From Phlebiopsis flavidoalba (Eukaryota; Basidiomycota; Agaricomycetes; Polyporales; Phanerochaetaceae), in the NCBI GenBank assembly GCA_035772785.1, contig JAOCPU010000007.1:686001-750000 (forward strand): a stretch of DNA of 64,000 nt, in the 5' to 3' direction. Under the pieces are notes generated by a model. That model was not told where the DNA came from. It saw only the letters and a list, made by a program, of their open reading frames with translations, and did not search any database. This document shows positions 37,080-48,795 of this stretch, piece after piece (the stretch's first letter is position 1; each line of letters opens with the position of its first letter). The translations under genes and the position numbers were made by a program.

Positions 37080-37493
37080 GATGCACAGAAAGCTATTGGT
37101 ATTCACTATCACCATATGGCCTTACCCCTAGGACACTTCAAGACAACTCCAGGATCTCAAACACTTGCCTTTCACTTACTCAAGATAAGCTATCTTGCCC
37201 AATGAAATTGTAGTGTATGTTGCAAACTACATTCTTTTTGAATCTGTGTAAATACAGTGCCTGACAAAAAATGTGTCACACTTGGATGTTGAGTATCTAA
37301 AGAATATGTTGTAAGATTGATGATATGAGCAACTACAGAAAGGCAATTTTTTTTTGTGGGAATACTATAGTAATGAACATAGTTTTGCCAAGATTTACAT
37401 ATATTCTATATATGGCAGCTATGATGGTATGATATAATAAATAACATTTAAAACTGCACTAATAGAAAATTTCTTTATTATATGACCAAATGA

Positions 37494-40400
37494 CATCACA
37501 AAAAAACCACTCAATCCTTAATTAAGATTATTTAAGAGAACTTTGTTATATTGTCTTAAACGGATGTTAAAGATCTTTGTTATTTTTCTACTATTTTGTT
37601 AAATCTCATTATTAGTGTTAAATCCCTGTTATTTGGCAATTACTCCATTGGTATTTTGTTATTTTGTTATCAGGTCATTCAAACCTTTGTCTGTTATTTC
37701 ATAGTTCAAGCAGTATTATTTTGTTATTTTGTTATTGACCCATTATATCTTCATTATTATTGTCAGTTCAGTTGATTGAGTTTTTTGTTATTTTGTTATT
37801 TTCCTATTCATTCCTCATTACTGTTCAGTTAGTTAGTGAAACTTTGTTATTTCATTATTAACCTCAATTCAATCCTTGTTATAATTATACTTCAAAAACT
37901 AAACAGTTTCATTATTTTATTATAAGCTTATTTAGTTCTGGTTATTTTAACGTTCAAATATATGATTGCTTTGCTATTTTTAGAACTGGAACCTGGACCC
38001 AAGCCCAATATAGCTTCAGGGCTACAATTGGTAAGCAGTTTTGAGCAGTCTAGTTAAGTCAAAGCCTTGGTTCTAAACTCTTTGACCAGTCACAAGTCCC
38101 ATACTCTTGTACACTATTTTACATTTTGCATCAGGAAGAATCCCCCCACCACTATCAACTCTCAGTGCCTGAATCCAAGTCACAGCTGTTTTCAGAGATT
38201 CAGTCTAAACTACAAGGGATGTACCGAAATGCTAAGATATGTCAGCAATGCAACGGCACGAGAATGAGGCCGACAGCGCTTCGTGGCCTCGGGGGCTCGA
38301 CAGCGAGGACGCGCATCGGCGCGGAGAGGGGGTGGGATGGCGGCCGGCGACCCGCCTGATGGGCGCGCTCGCGAGCGACCCAAATTACCTGGGTAGCATG
38401 GCAAGAGTGAAAGCGTGGCGCGACCAGCCACAGTGACCCACTTACCAGCCGCGGCTGAATGGACGGCTTCGAAGGGGGCCAGGCAGACGAAGAGCGTAAG
38501 TGGGGTCTTCGACAGCATCTTGGACGCTGCGAGGGTTGCAATGAGTAGGAGACGAAGACAGGCGCATGGAGCTCCCGGCGATGAGCACGGAGACAGGACT
38601 GCCGCGGTTGGCAGTGGTTTCATGCGGGCATTGTTGTGGAACACACGCGCCGCGAACTTCTAAGGCCCATTGAGGAGGGCAGAAGCAGACGGGCAAGGGC
38701 CAAGCTGAGAAGGCCGGGTTTCGAAGGCGCGAGAGCACGCATGCAGAATATGCCTCACCGGCTGGCCCCTCGCACTGCCGCCGCCAGCCTATGGCTCGAA
38801 GTTGGAACTCGGTAGCCGGCCACCCGGCTCGCGTAAATTCCATCGCAGGACACGGGACGCACACGGGTTGATCGCGAGGCCGGGCCGTGCACGGGATTGG
38901 GCGAGGGCGCCCTTAGATTGATAGGGCCGCCGGAGGCGACACACCCTGACCGCGGCTCGGGGGAATGCGAGCAGGGAACAGGTGTGGGTCGCCGACCGTG
39001 CAGGGGCACGACGAATGGATGCAGTACGAAAACGCCACTTGAGGACGCCTGCGCAGCATGCGGTGCACAGAGTAGAGGCCGCGTGCAAGCGGCGCGTGGC
39101 GTAGGGGACCGTGTCAGGCTACAGCGAAGCGAAGGACCGGCTGCGCGGTGGTCGCTACTCACCTCGTGCCGCCGAGCCCGCAGGCCTCGTTTGTCCCGCA
39201 GGAGGCCGGATCATGCACCGTGTGCACACCTCTCCGGCCGTCCCTGACACACTGGAAGTGTCGTGGTTGGATATCCGGGTGTGGTGGCGGTGGGGGTCCC
39301 GAGACGTAGCCTGGGCAGGGTGGGTTCAAAGGCCAGCGGGCGGCCGCGAATGACCGCGCCCCCTGCCACAGGGATGGGAGGGGATGTCGAGCCCTTTGGG
39401 TGCGTTGGAGCAGATGTGAAATGGAAACACATCAAGAGCCTCATAAAGAGGCTTCTTGTGCAGGGTACGAGTGAGCGGCGCAGAGAGGACGAACCGCCCG
39501 TTCCCCTCGGAGCCGAACACGGCCACAGGTACGATGGTGCCGGCGAAGTGGAAGGTCGAGCAGGACGCCCAATCGACACGGCTGACCCTGCGACCAAAAG
39601 CGTTAGGCACGGGCGCTTCGCGTTAACTCAACGCTGGTCAGTACTGTATTTCAAAGTCCCGTGTGAGGACTGATACCGCTGCTACGACCTACTGTCTCTC
39701 GCGCTCATCCTCCAGGCCGTCCGTTCACCCAGAACGGCGGCCTATATCGCGTTCTTTTCTCCCTCAGAGACCTTCCATGGAAGTCTCTAATCTTTCACAT
39801 CTTCCTCGTTTCCCAAGATTCTCCTCTATCCTCACCTCCCGGCGCCGTTCAACACGCGCCGTGGTCGAATCCAAACCTTATCGGCCATACCCATCCAGGC
39901 AGGGAATACTGGTACTTACCAAGGAGCGCATTGGGCGGGGAAGGTGATCCGAGCGAATGGCCCGGCACTATGTGGATATAAACGAGGCCCGCGGGCTCGT
40001 TGGCCAAGGTACGTGGCCTACTCTCGCACGCGCACGCCGGACTGAATCCCCGCGACCGCGCCCTGGACTCCTTTGCACATATGGCCTTTCAGGGGCATGT
40101 TCAACCCTCTAAAAGGTGAGTAAACAATCCTTTCTATGTTTTGTCTCCGCCGCTGCGAGCCCGCGAGCTCGACTCGATGGCCTCACCCCAGGTGCATCTC
40201 CTCACTCATGGGTGCGTCCCCCTGCCCACATACCCCTCCCACGCGCACGAATGGTGGTCCGGTCCCTTCTTTTCTTCGCACAGGGCCCTCCTATGGAAGC
40301 TCCCGATGGACTCTCCTTTGTTCTCTACAACTCCCAACCCCCGACTCGCCGCCATGCCACAGCGCCGCGCGCATCGCTCTGACCCTCAGCACCCGGATCG

Positions 40401-41518
40401 CACAGGCGAAGATTACAAGACCCAATGCTACCAGAGTGTCGGCGGAGGCTAGAGATGTGTGCTAGGCACACAATCTAGCCTTCCAATTGGACGGAGGATG
40501 CGGGCCGTAAGCTCGGGGGCTCGGAGGCCCAGGTATGTCACCCTATTACTCTATCCTGCTCCGACTCCCCTACGCGACTTCTCCCATGTGCACAAGAGCA
40601 CATCGAAGACACCTGGGAGCTCGACAGTCGCGCCGGCCGTACCCCAAAGGTATGGCCAGTTCGCGCGCACCATCCCCTCCTCGTCGCCCACGGTGTCTTC
40701 ATGCACACAAACCCGGTCGCGCGACCTCAGCACCCGCCGAAGGCCACGTCGTACGTGCGCCGGCTACTCTCTTACCGCGACGCCGCAACTCATGCTCACG
40801 CCCATCGAGGCTTTACATGTGGCAATGGCGCGGCCAGTCGAGGGCCCGCGCACGCGCCGTGCAGCGGCACCTCACACAGCGGCCGCGTCGTCGGCAAAAC
40901 GGCTATGCCTTTGCGGCCGTCGAGGGCTCGCACACCACGAAGATGTGCGGAACCATCCGAAGACTCATGGTCGTCGAGGGCTTGCCAACATTGATGACGA
41001 GGCACCTCAGCCACATTTGTTGGTGAACAGCTGCATCATGTACGTCAATACATTTGATTGTGCACACACCACAGATGCTTACCCACAACAGCAGAACTGC
41101 TCACCTGCCTGCTCCCTGTCACTTTTGGAATGAGCACACTAGCTATGGCTACTGTAAGTGTCCCACTCCTGTCCACAAGAATAGCTATTACTGTCATGTA
41201 AATTAGATACATAGCCTTTCAATGTCATGCTATATAATCTAACCTCACTGTATTGCTGCTGGAGCTGAAAATGAGTAATGAACCTAGAATTAACAGAATA
41301 ATGGATTAATGAAATAATGGAATAATGCCCAAATAATGCCCAAATAATGCTCAAATAATGCCCAAATAACTGAATAATGACCCTTTAAAAAAGGGACGTT
41401 CTTAATTAAAGTTAATTAATGTTACTCTGTTATTTCATTATCTACCCATTCTTTTGTTAGCAATCAGCTCAAACAGCATTAATTAACATTAATTAAGCAC
41501 AGAGTGGTTTTTGTGATG
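37494..41518. mobile_element. element A: 4.0 kb TIR element with TGA target duplication and GC-rich core
   Basis: The left end starts CATCACAAAAAAACCACT and the right end is the inverted AGTGGTTTTTGTGATG. TGA flanks both sides (37491-37493 and 41519-41521). The uninterrupted sister copy near 49,441 carries a single TGA at the homologous place, so the insertion and its 3-bp duplication are directly visible. Arms of about 0.5 kb are AT-rich and full of TTGTTATTT and AATAATGCC repeats. The core, about 38,230-41,030, is GC-rich with only low-complexity open frames and scattered splice-site-like sequences. No transposase was recognised, so it is probably mobilised in trans. The 3-bp duplication would suit PIF/Harbinger, but their target is TWA, and CACTA ends differ, so the superfamily is open. 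Confidence 0.75.
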
Positions 41519-41607
41519 TGAAAAGATATGCATTTTACGCACTATTGATAAAAATCAGCTTTGATTTATGAGCAATTGTATGAAAAGCATGCAGAATATG
41601 TATTTGA

Positions 41608-44600
41608 CATCCACAAAACCACGTCAATCCTTTAATTAAGATTATTTAAGAGAAATTTGTTATTTTGTCTTAAATGGATTTTAAGGATATATTAATGCTC
41701 TGTTATTTTGTTAAATCTTCTTATTGATATTAAATTTTTGTTATTTGACAATTAATTTGCTTCAGGCAGTGTAGTAGTGTTATTTTGTTATCTGATCATT
41801 ATCAAGCTATTCATTCCTTATTATTCTATAGTTTCAAGCAGTGTTATTTTGTTATTTTGTTATTGACTAGTCATTACGCTCTCATTCTTTGGTAGTTCAG
41901 CTGATCATATTTTGTTATATTGGTTATTTGCTTTGTTTATTCAACATTATGTCAATGATTAGACAGTGAAACGTTTGTTATTCTATGTAGTAGCTCATTC
42001 AGTCCTTGTTATATTGTCCTTCAAACATTGACTATATATTTTCCTATTATTAAGTTACACTACTAAATGCAACAAATGGCACATGTCACAGAGAATCTAA
42101 AATCACTAGCTTACAAATAATGTGCTAAGTCACAGGCTCCTCTGTTTCTGTGTGACAGAATATTTTATCTATCACTGATTAGCCAGAATCTGCTATGCCT
42201 GCAGCCCAAATAGTACAGTGAATGCCTAGCAGTATTTTATGCATTTCAGTACTTAATGGCTTTTATTTACTGTACTTTTTTGACCAAAAGCAGATGTCAC
42301 GTGTCACAGCACGCCCGTTTTCAGCAGAATGCGGCAATAATTCTTTTCTCAATTAATGCGAATTTAGAGATTTGTCGGAAAAATCATTTTTTGGCGCTTC
42401 TGTCTGCTTTGGTAAAAAAAAGTACAGCATACTTCCAAGCAGCTATACATTTGAGTCATTGTAAACCTCTATTATAGAGCTTTTGTTGTATACTGGGCTC
42501 AATGAGTAGTTTATCCAAACATGTGACCACCTATGCAAAATAGGGAGATTATATCACTACTTCATTGCACTAGATGTCAAAAGTTTACATAAAGGACTCA
42601 GAAATTGTAAATAGCCCACAGTATAGCTATGTGCAAATAAAAAATAGATATAACCCAATTTGATGATTTCAATTGAACTCATCGAAAAAAATTGGAGTGG
42701 GGCCTCACCAAGTCGGTGCATCGGGCGACATCAGCAAGGGCAAGGCCCTAGTTTAGCCCGCAGTGGTCGAGGCAGACTTGGTGCACATGCTACTGGCGCA
42801 ATGAGACTTGGCGCGCGCTCACAGCCACAAAAACAAACCCCGGCAACGACACCCAACTCGACTGTCCAACACATCGCTGGATCTCCTCTCCAGCTGATCG
42901 CCATAGATCACGCATACTCCCATAAAGTACCGAAGCCGCGAAGCTCTCCGAGGCTACTTGTCAACCTAACCGTTTCTTCTGCTGGAACGTGTGCCTCGGT
43001 GAATTGCCTCGGACGTCGCTTCGCGCGTCGGGCGTTGCAATGTCTAGGACGCCCGCGAGACTTGTCCTCGCGCACCTCACCTCCTCGACAACATAACGCA
43101 ACCCCTCCGGCCCGCTCCTCTTCTTGGCACTGAAAGGGCCTCCAGATGGAGGCTCTTGATGGTCTCCCACCCCGCTGACGCTACTCACACTCTTTGAGCA
43201 CACGAGGCACACCGACCGCCGTCCATAGACCGCTCAAAAACTTCCGCGCGCCACCAAACCGAACCACCTGCAACCGCGCCCTCGACTGGGGCCTATCAAG
43301 ATTGTCTTAGGAGCGACGGAACGCGTGGGCAAGTGTGCTTCTGCACACTTGTCAACGCTGGGAGGGGATGTAACGAGCCAGTTGGCTCGAGGGGCACCAG
43401 GGTGCGTGCCCGAATCGTTGGTCGGCGCGGCTGGGCGCGGTTTACGGCTCGCTGACCGCGACTACAAACTACCGAACGGATGCCCCAAGAGCATCGAGAA
43501 GGCCCGGAGACGTGCTAATGTGCACGCCTTCCAAGACCCAAGGTGAGCACAGGGGCCGCCCCCTACGATGATCCGCACCTGCACCACCGTCGTCGCCGCG
43601 CGCGCCGCAGCCACGAAACAGACCGGCGCCACCTGACACCTGCCGCGCCACCTCCACCCGCGGACATGCCACCACCGTCGCATCGCACCGACACATGGCC
43701 GCCGCGCGGTTTGCAAACAACACGGCCAACGACAACATTCGCGCCCGTTTGCAATAGCCCACCGCCGCCCGCTACCAACACGGCCCAGGGTGCCCGGCGC
43801 ACGGCCACAACGCCGTCTGCGGCCAGCACAGACACCGCGTTTCTCAACACCAGCTCCGCGAGTACAACAAAACCCGCGGCCCTAAGGCCGCGGCATTTGC
43901 GATCAGCACCGCGGACAGCCCAGTCATGGCGCTGTCTGCAGCCACTACGGACATCGCGAACGCGACTCTGTCCTCGAGCACCACACGCCCAGCGCGGCCA
44001 CCACGCCATCTGCGAGCACCACAGCCAGCCCGACTAACACGATTCAGCACGCCCCTTCACAGCCAGAACAGCCAGCGCACTCAGCGCGGCCACCGCGTCG
44101 TCCACGACCACCCCTTTTCTTGCCACCGTCGCGTCAACCGCGACCACACACGGCCACCATCAACTCAGCCACTCGCGAACACTGCGAACACCGCGAGCGT
44201 GCACGGCACGATCCTTTTGCACTCTACGTGCCCATCACTACCACTGCGGCCTCGACCACTACGACAACCGCGGCAAACATAAACAGCACGGCCGCTGTGC
44301 TGTCCACGACTACAACACCGCCAGTGCGGGTCACCGCGTCCACGCTGCGTCCACCACGCCCACCTCAAATAACGCCGCCATCGTGCCGCGGCCGCAACTG
44401 ACAGAAGGCTGACACAGGTCGAGGGCTTGCGCACGACCAATAGCGCGGCCAACAGAGGGCCCGCGCACGGCAATGACACAACACCTCACAGCGGCCGCGT
44501 CGTCGGCGAATGGCCGTGCCTCGTGGCCGCCGAGAGCACGCACGCCTTGCGACGACGCGCCGCGATATCCGAAGACTCACGGCCATCGAGGGCTCGCACA

Positions 44601-45121
44601 CGTTGGTGACGCGGCACCTCACAGCAGCCGTGCCGTCGGCAAATGGCTGCACCATGTATGTCAGTATGTTTGATTGTGCGTACACCATATATGCTTACAC
44701 ACAACGGCAGAACTGCTCACCGGCTCCCTGTCAGCTTGCTATGGCTGATGTGAGTGGCCCGCTACTATGTACAAGAATAGCTATTACTGTGCTGTAAATT
44801 AGAAACATAGTCCTCCAATGTCATGCTATGTAATCTGACCTCATTATATTGCTGCTGTGGCTGGAAAATGAGCAATGAACCCAGAACTAACAGAATAATC
44901 AATGAACTAATGAAATAATGAAATAATGCCCACATAATGCCCAAATAATGCCCAGATAATGCTCAAATAACTGAATAATGACCAATTAAAAAAAAGGGAC
45001 CTTCTTAATTAAAGTTAATTAATGTTTACTCTGTTATTTCATTATTTAGCCATTAGTTTGTTAGCAATCAGTTCAAACAGCATTAATTAACATTAATTAA
45101 GCACAGAGTGGTTTTGTGATG
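41608..45121. mobile_element. element B: 3.5 kb relative of element A, also with TGA target duplication
   Basis: The left end starts CATCCACAAAACCACGTCAA and the right end is AGAGTGGTTTTGTGATG. TGA lies on both sides (41605-41607 and 45122-45124). The sister copy near 49,355 shows a single TGA at this place. The left arm (41608-42050) and right arm (about 44,750-45,121) are clearly homologous to those of A, but the GC-rich core (about 42,690-44,680) is mostly different. Short shared stretches occur at the right side of the core, for example AGCGGCCGCGTCGTCGGC. No transposase was seen. The element sits only 86 bp (plus target duplications) from A inside the same host element. Confidence 0.75.
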
Positions 45122-46609
45122 TGATATCATTATTGAATGAATGCTAATTCTTTTTGCCACAGCTATGTGTAAAATACTATTCAATTTATATTGGCTGTAA
45201 TGGAATATGTGGTAACACATCTGATTTTTGTCAGCTATAGAACAGGAAACACTGAATGTGTGGAAAAAAAAAAAAAAAAGGTATATTTGCTGCAGAGTGT
45301 GGCAAGTTACAAATCAAATTTTATTTTGACCTTGTTTGCTCTAAATTGTTATGGCTATAATGTGTAGCGAGCTATAGTAAGCTGTGATGCATTATCTATA
45401 CAGTATAGAGATAGTATCAAGGGATTTTTTAATATTAATTCTCAAATGCAGAAACTATTTTTATTACTGTGCAATAAAAGAAATTCTAATAAGAGCAAAT
45501 TTAGTACATTTACTCATTATCTAATAGCTATAACTACTTATAGTATATGTGTATACATTAAAAATAGCTCTTTATGCTATTCTATACAATCCTCATTATC
45601 GTTTTACAACAGCTCTCTTTATGGATATCTTATCCAAAATTCTTTGAGTGCTCAATATCTAAGTGTAACACACTTTTGTCAGTCACTGTATATTGGCTGT
45701 AATGAAATGTATAGTAATATTGATCTTTGTTAGCTATACAAAATAGAATTGTAAATATGTGAGAAAAAAAGCATATACCTTGTTATGATATGTGGCAAAT
45801 AGTTAATGAAATTTTACTTTTATCTTGCTTGCTCCGAGAAATAGTGGCTGTAATATGTACAGTTGCAGACAAAAATAATGCAATTGGGCTTGAAGCGCTT
45901 AGAAGCAATAGTTTTTAATGTGTTAAACTCAAAAAAGAACTTCAAGCTATGAATTGTATATATACAATAACTATATATAATATTTTATGACAATATCATA
46001 TTACCATGTATAGCAAGTGCCAAACAGATAAATTGAATATATATTAGTTTTTGAATATAGCAAAGAATAGCTTATAAAAGCTTAAACAAAATGGCAGTGT
46101 AAAATTTGTACACACCAGAACTTACCTCATACAGATGTATTTTTACAAACCTTCTTAGTCAATCAACACTGTTTATTACAGAGTATTTATTCAATTGTAT
46201 TGTATAATCACTATGTCCCAAATTCAAACAAACTTATTCGATTTTTGGGCATAGTTGCATACATTCAAGCTTTAGCCAAATGGTAATAAAAGCTTAAAAG
46301 AAGACTCTATTATTTTTGTTATTCAAATTGCTTTTATAGCAAATAATTCAGAAAATAACCCTCAATTCATTGTAGCAATTGCAAAATGCAGTCACATAGA
46401 TGCTCTGTAGTGAACAGTTTTGATTAGCCAAAGATATCTCTGTAAAAACATATCTGTATATGAGGCAAAATCTAGTGTGGAAGAATTTTAAATTCTTATT
46501 TCATGTTAGCTCTCACACAAGCTATTCTCTAATATGCTCAAAACTAATGAATACTCAATTCATCTGATTGGCACTTGCTACATCTTGGTAATATGATATT
46601 GTGATGAAA

Positions 46610-47406
46610 TCTTACTTATATAAAGTAGTTGCAACCTGAGATCACCAAGACAAAAAGCAGAGACAAAGGACAAAGCTGATTGGCTGCTCAACGTGCCATC
46701 AAACATGCCATCAAACATGCTCAACAAGTGCGTGAGCAATGTGTAGATACTAGAGCCGCCGTGCAATTGTGCTTCCTGGGCCAATATGCATGCCATTCAT
46801 AGTGTGAAATTCAGATGTTTATTTTTCAGTAGGTTTAGTGCTTATTTTCAAGATATGTGCTACCATCATTATGGGATGTGATGGGATGTGTGCAGCATAA
46901 TAGTCCTGGGCGTGCTACATGTCTGGGCTACTGAGCATGATACATGTCCGGGCTACTGGGTATGAATCATGAAACATGTCCCGGGCTACTGGGTATGATA
47001 CATGTCCGGGATACTGAGTATGCTATATGTCCCGGCTACCGTGCATACAAAGTGCATACGTCCAGGCCGCTGACTGGCATGCTAAGCTCAAGGTGCATGT
47101 GGTATTTACCTCGGTGCCCTGTAAATTGCAGAGCAGGAAGATGCATATTTGATGCAACTTTTGACAAGTGCCGCATAAGTAGATAAGTGTCAATGTACAT
47201 GTGTATGGGCTCAAGGGGACTGTAAATCTATAGGTCTCTGACCAGGGGTGCAGCGGCCGTCTGTTTGATCTGAAATTTATAGACTTAGGCCGCAAGTTGA
47301 CAAGCTGCTTATCTGAGCATTATAACCATTTCTATTCATTTGTTTTCACATTCCACCGCCTAGCAAGCAATTGTGCAAATCTGTGCAGAGCACGGGCAAG
47401 TGCTAG
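46610..47406 (+). mobile_element. non-autonomous Helitron H1
   Basis: It begins TC after an A, and ends CTAG before a T. Eleven bases before the 3' end a hairpin CTGTGCAGAGCACGGG (one G:T pair) is present. These are the Helitron hallmarks: insertion between A and T without target duplication, TC 5' end, and a 3' hairpin followed by CTRR. The 5' region (GTTGCAACCTGAGATCACC) is shared with H2 and, diverged, with H3. It encodes no RepHel. A 25-bp tandem array lies inside. Confidence 0.8.
46912..47046 (+). repeat. 25-bp tandem array inside Helitron H1
   Basis: Five units follow the pattern ACATGTCCGGGCTACTGGGTATG, with 3 of 5 at 25 bp and one expanded by about 8 bp. Units differ by a few bases. 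Internal minisatellites are common in Helitrons. Confidence 0.85.
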
Positions 47407-47871
47407 TACTACATATATTTGTTGTATGTATACAACTTATAGCTTATAGCTATTCTTTGAGTTTTATATATTATGAACTACTGTTTTCAAGTGCTTAAAG
47501 TCCAACTGCATTTCTTTATCTGCAATTATGGTTAGCCATAGTAAAACTAGGATGTATTATCTAGACTATATAAAGATAGTATTAAGATATCATTTAATAT
47601 CAATTGTTTAAATGCAAAATATTTTTATTATCATATAATGAAGAAAACCTCTGATAAAGGCATATTTAATGTATTTGCCCATTATCTAGTGGCAATCACT
47701 ACTCATAGTATATTTGTATATATTTTAAATAGCTCTTTATGCTACGCTATACAATCCTCATTATATTTTAGTAATAGCTCTCCCTACAAATATCTTATAA
47801 AATATTCTTCAAGTGCTCAATATCTAAATGTGACACAATTTTGCCAGTTACTATAGAATAAATTGAATATA

Positions 47872-48045
47872 CAGCTGCAGACAAAAGTAATGCAATTGGA
47901 CTTTGGACATGCCAATTACCGTATATAGCAAGTGTTTATGAGATAAATGGAATATATATCATTTTTGAGAATAACAACGAATAGCTTGTAAGAGCTAAAA
48001 TAAAACGGTGATGCAAAATTTTGATATACTAGAATTTTTGTCATA
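47872..48045 (+). mobile_element. element M2: truncated second copy of the M1 family
   Basis: It begins CAGCTGCAGACAAAAGTAAT after TA and follows the M1 left arm (GTATATAGCAAGTG, AGAATAGCTTGTAAGAGC-like stretches). It is cut off at 48045 by the insertion of Helitron H2. No right end was found beyond H2, so the rest is deleted. Confidence 0.6.
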
Positions 48046-48785
48046 TCTTTGTTATATAAAGCAGTTGCAACCTGAGATGACCAAGATAAAGATGCAATGC
48101 AATTGGCTAGACAAAGAAGACAAAGAAGAGTGCTAATTGGCTATACAACATGCTATCACACTGAGCCATCAGCAGCAAGCGTTGGGGCGTTGCACACCGC
48201 TTCCCGTGCCATTCTAAAGATGCAATGCAAAATATTGTGCATTGTGATCATGTAGTATATGTTGTTAAACTGCCTATGATTTGTATATATGATGTGAGGT
48301 AGGTATGATATCTAACTAAAGGTTCAGCAGACAATTGTCACAGCTATTACAGTAGCCTCTGATGTATACTACATTCTGGCGCTGATGATTATTGCACTGT
48401 GTAATATCACAAAAATGCATAGCTCATGGCCCAGTAGTAGTGAGCACACTTAATATGCAAGATTTTATAAACAATATGAGAGAAACACCGCAAGATGCGA
48501 TGTATGCGTGCATGGAGCTTTGTACAAAGTGTAGGATTTACAATGGCTTACTAGCACAGTGAATACCAAGCCAGTGCATAACGTGTAGAATATCGTGTAT
48601 TTTTATAGACAGTAGTACTGAGATACTGAAGTGCATAAAAAAAGTGCTAAAGGGGGCTGCAAAGCTCCCAGTCCCCCCAACCAGGGCATAGCAGCCTTTG
48701 GTTCAATTCAGTGATTGCCATAATCCATTTAACTATTCAATCGGGCAATTGTTCAAAACCTGTGCAGAGCACAGGTAAATGCTAG
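48046..48785 (+). mobile_element. non-autonomous Helitron H2
   Basis: A|TCTTTGTTATATAAAG at the left and a perfect hairpin CCTGTGC-AGA-GCACAGG followed by TAAATGCTAG|T at the right. About 130 bp before the 3' end is a GC-rich palindromic block (GGGGGCTGCAAAGCTCCC) shared with H3 (GGGGGCTGCGGAGCCCCC). No RepHel coding. Confidence 0.82.
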
Positions 48786-48795
48786 TATAGATATG

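Larger units (their letters stand above)
37255..45688 (+). mobile_element. Tc1/mariner-like element, copy 1, interrupted by elements A and B
   Basis: The left end begins CAGTGCCTGACAAAAAATG just after TA. The right end finishes with the inverted TTTTGTCAGTCACTG followed by TA (45689-45690), giving the TA duplication typical of Tc1/mariner. The element reads in three pieces: 37255-37493, 41522-41607 and 45125-45688. Joined, these align with the reverse complement of the uninterrupted copy at 48796-49668. After removing A, B and their target duplications it is about 890 bp. It contains no transposase and is a non-autonomous element. Confidence 0.8.
45860..47529. mobile_element. element M1: long-inverted-repeat Tc1/mariner-like element, interrupted by Helitron H1
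   Basis: The left end CAGTTGCAGACAAAAATAAT is preceded by TA. The right end is its diverged inverse near 47,505-47,529. Inverted similarity extends inward for well over 150 bp: 45,990-46,050 pairs with 46,540-46,605, including GGCACTTGCTACATC. Without H1 it is about 870 bp. No transposase was seen. Such long terminal repeats would make the transcript a hairpin. Confidence 0.65.
45691..47853. mobile_element. Tc1/mariner-like element, copy 2, left-truncated and interrupted
   Basis: 45691-45859 resembles 45190-45360 of copy 1, and 47530-47853 resembles 45365-45688. It ends in a diverged inverted repeat (CACAATTTTGCCAGTTACTA, then TA). Between these pieces lies the long-TIR element M1. The left end is missing or lies outside the recognisable part. 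No coding capacity was seen. Confidence 0.6.

Noticed and set aside
40459..41133. 224-codon plus-strand frame inside element A as a transposase
   Set aside because: Low-complexity Pro/Ser/Arg/Ala translation of GC-rich DNA; no catalytic motif. It runs into the AT-rich arm.
37494..45121. Elements A and B as PIF/Harbinger or CACTA members
   Set aside because: The 3-bp duplication is TGA, not TWA, and the termini begin CATC rather than CACT. Without a transposase the assignment is not justified.
46912..47046. Regularly spaced repeats resembling a CRISPR array
   Set aside because: Units are contiguous with no unique spacers, and the genome is eukaryotic. It is a minisatellite within a Helitron.
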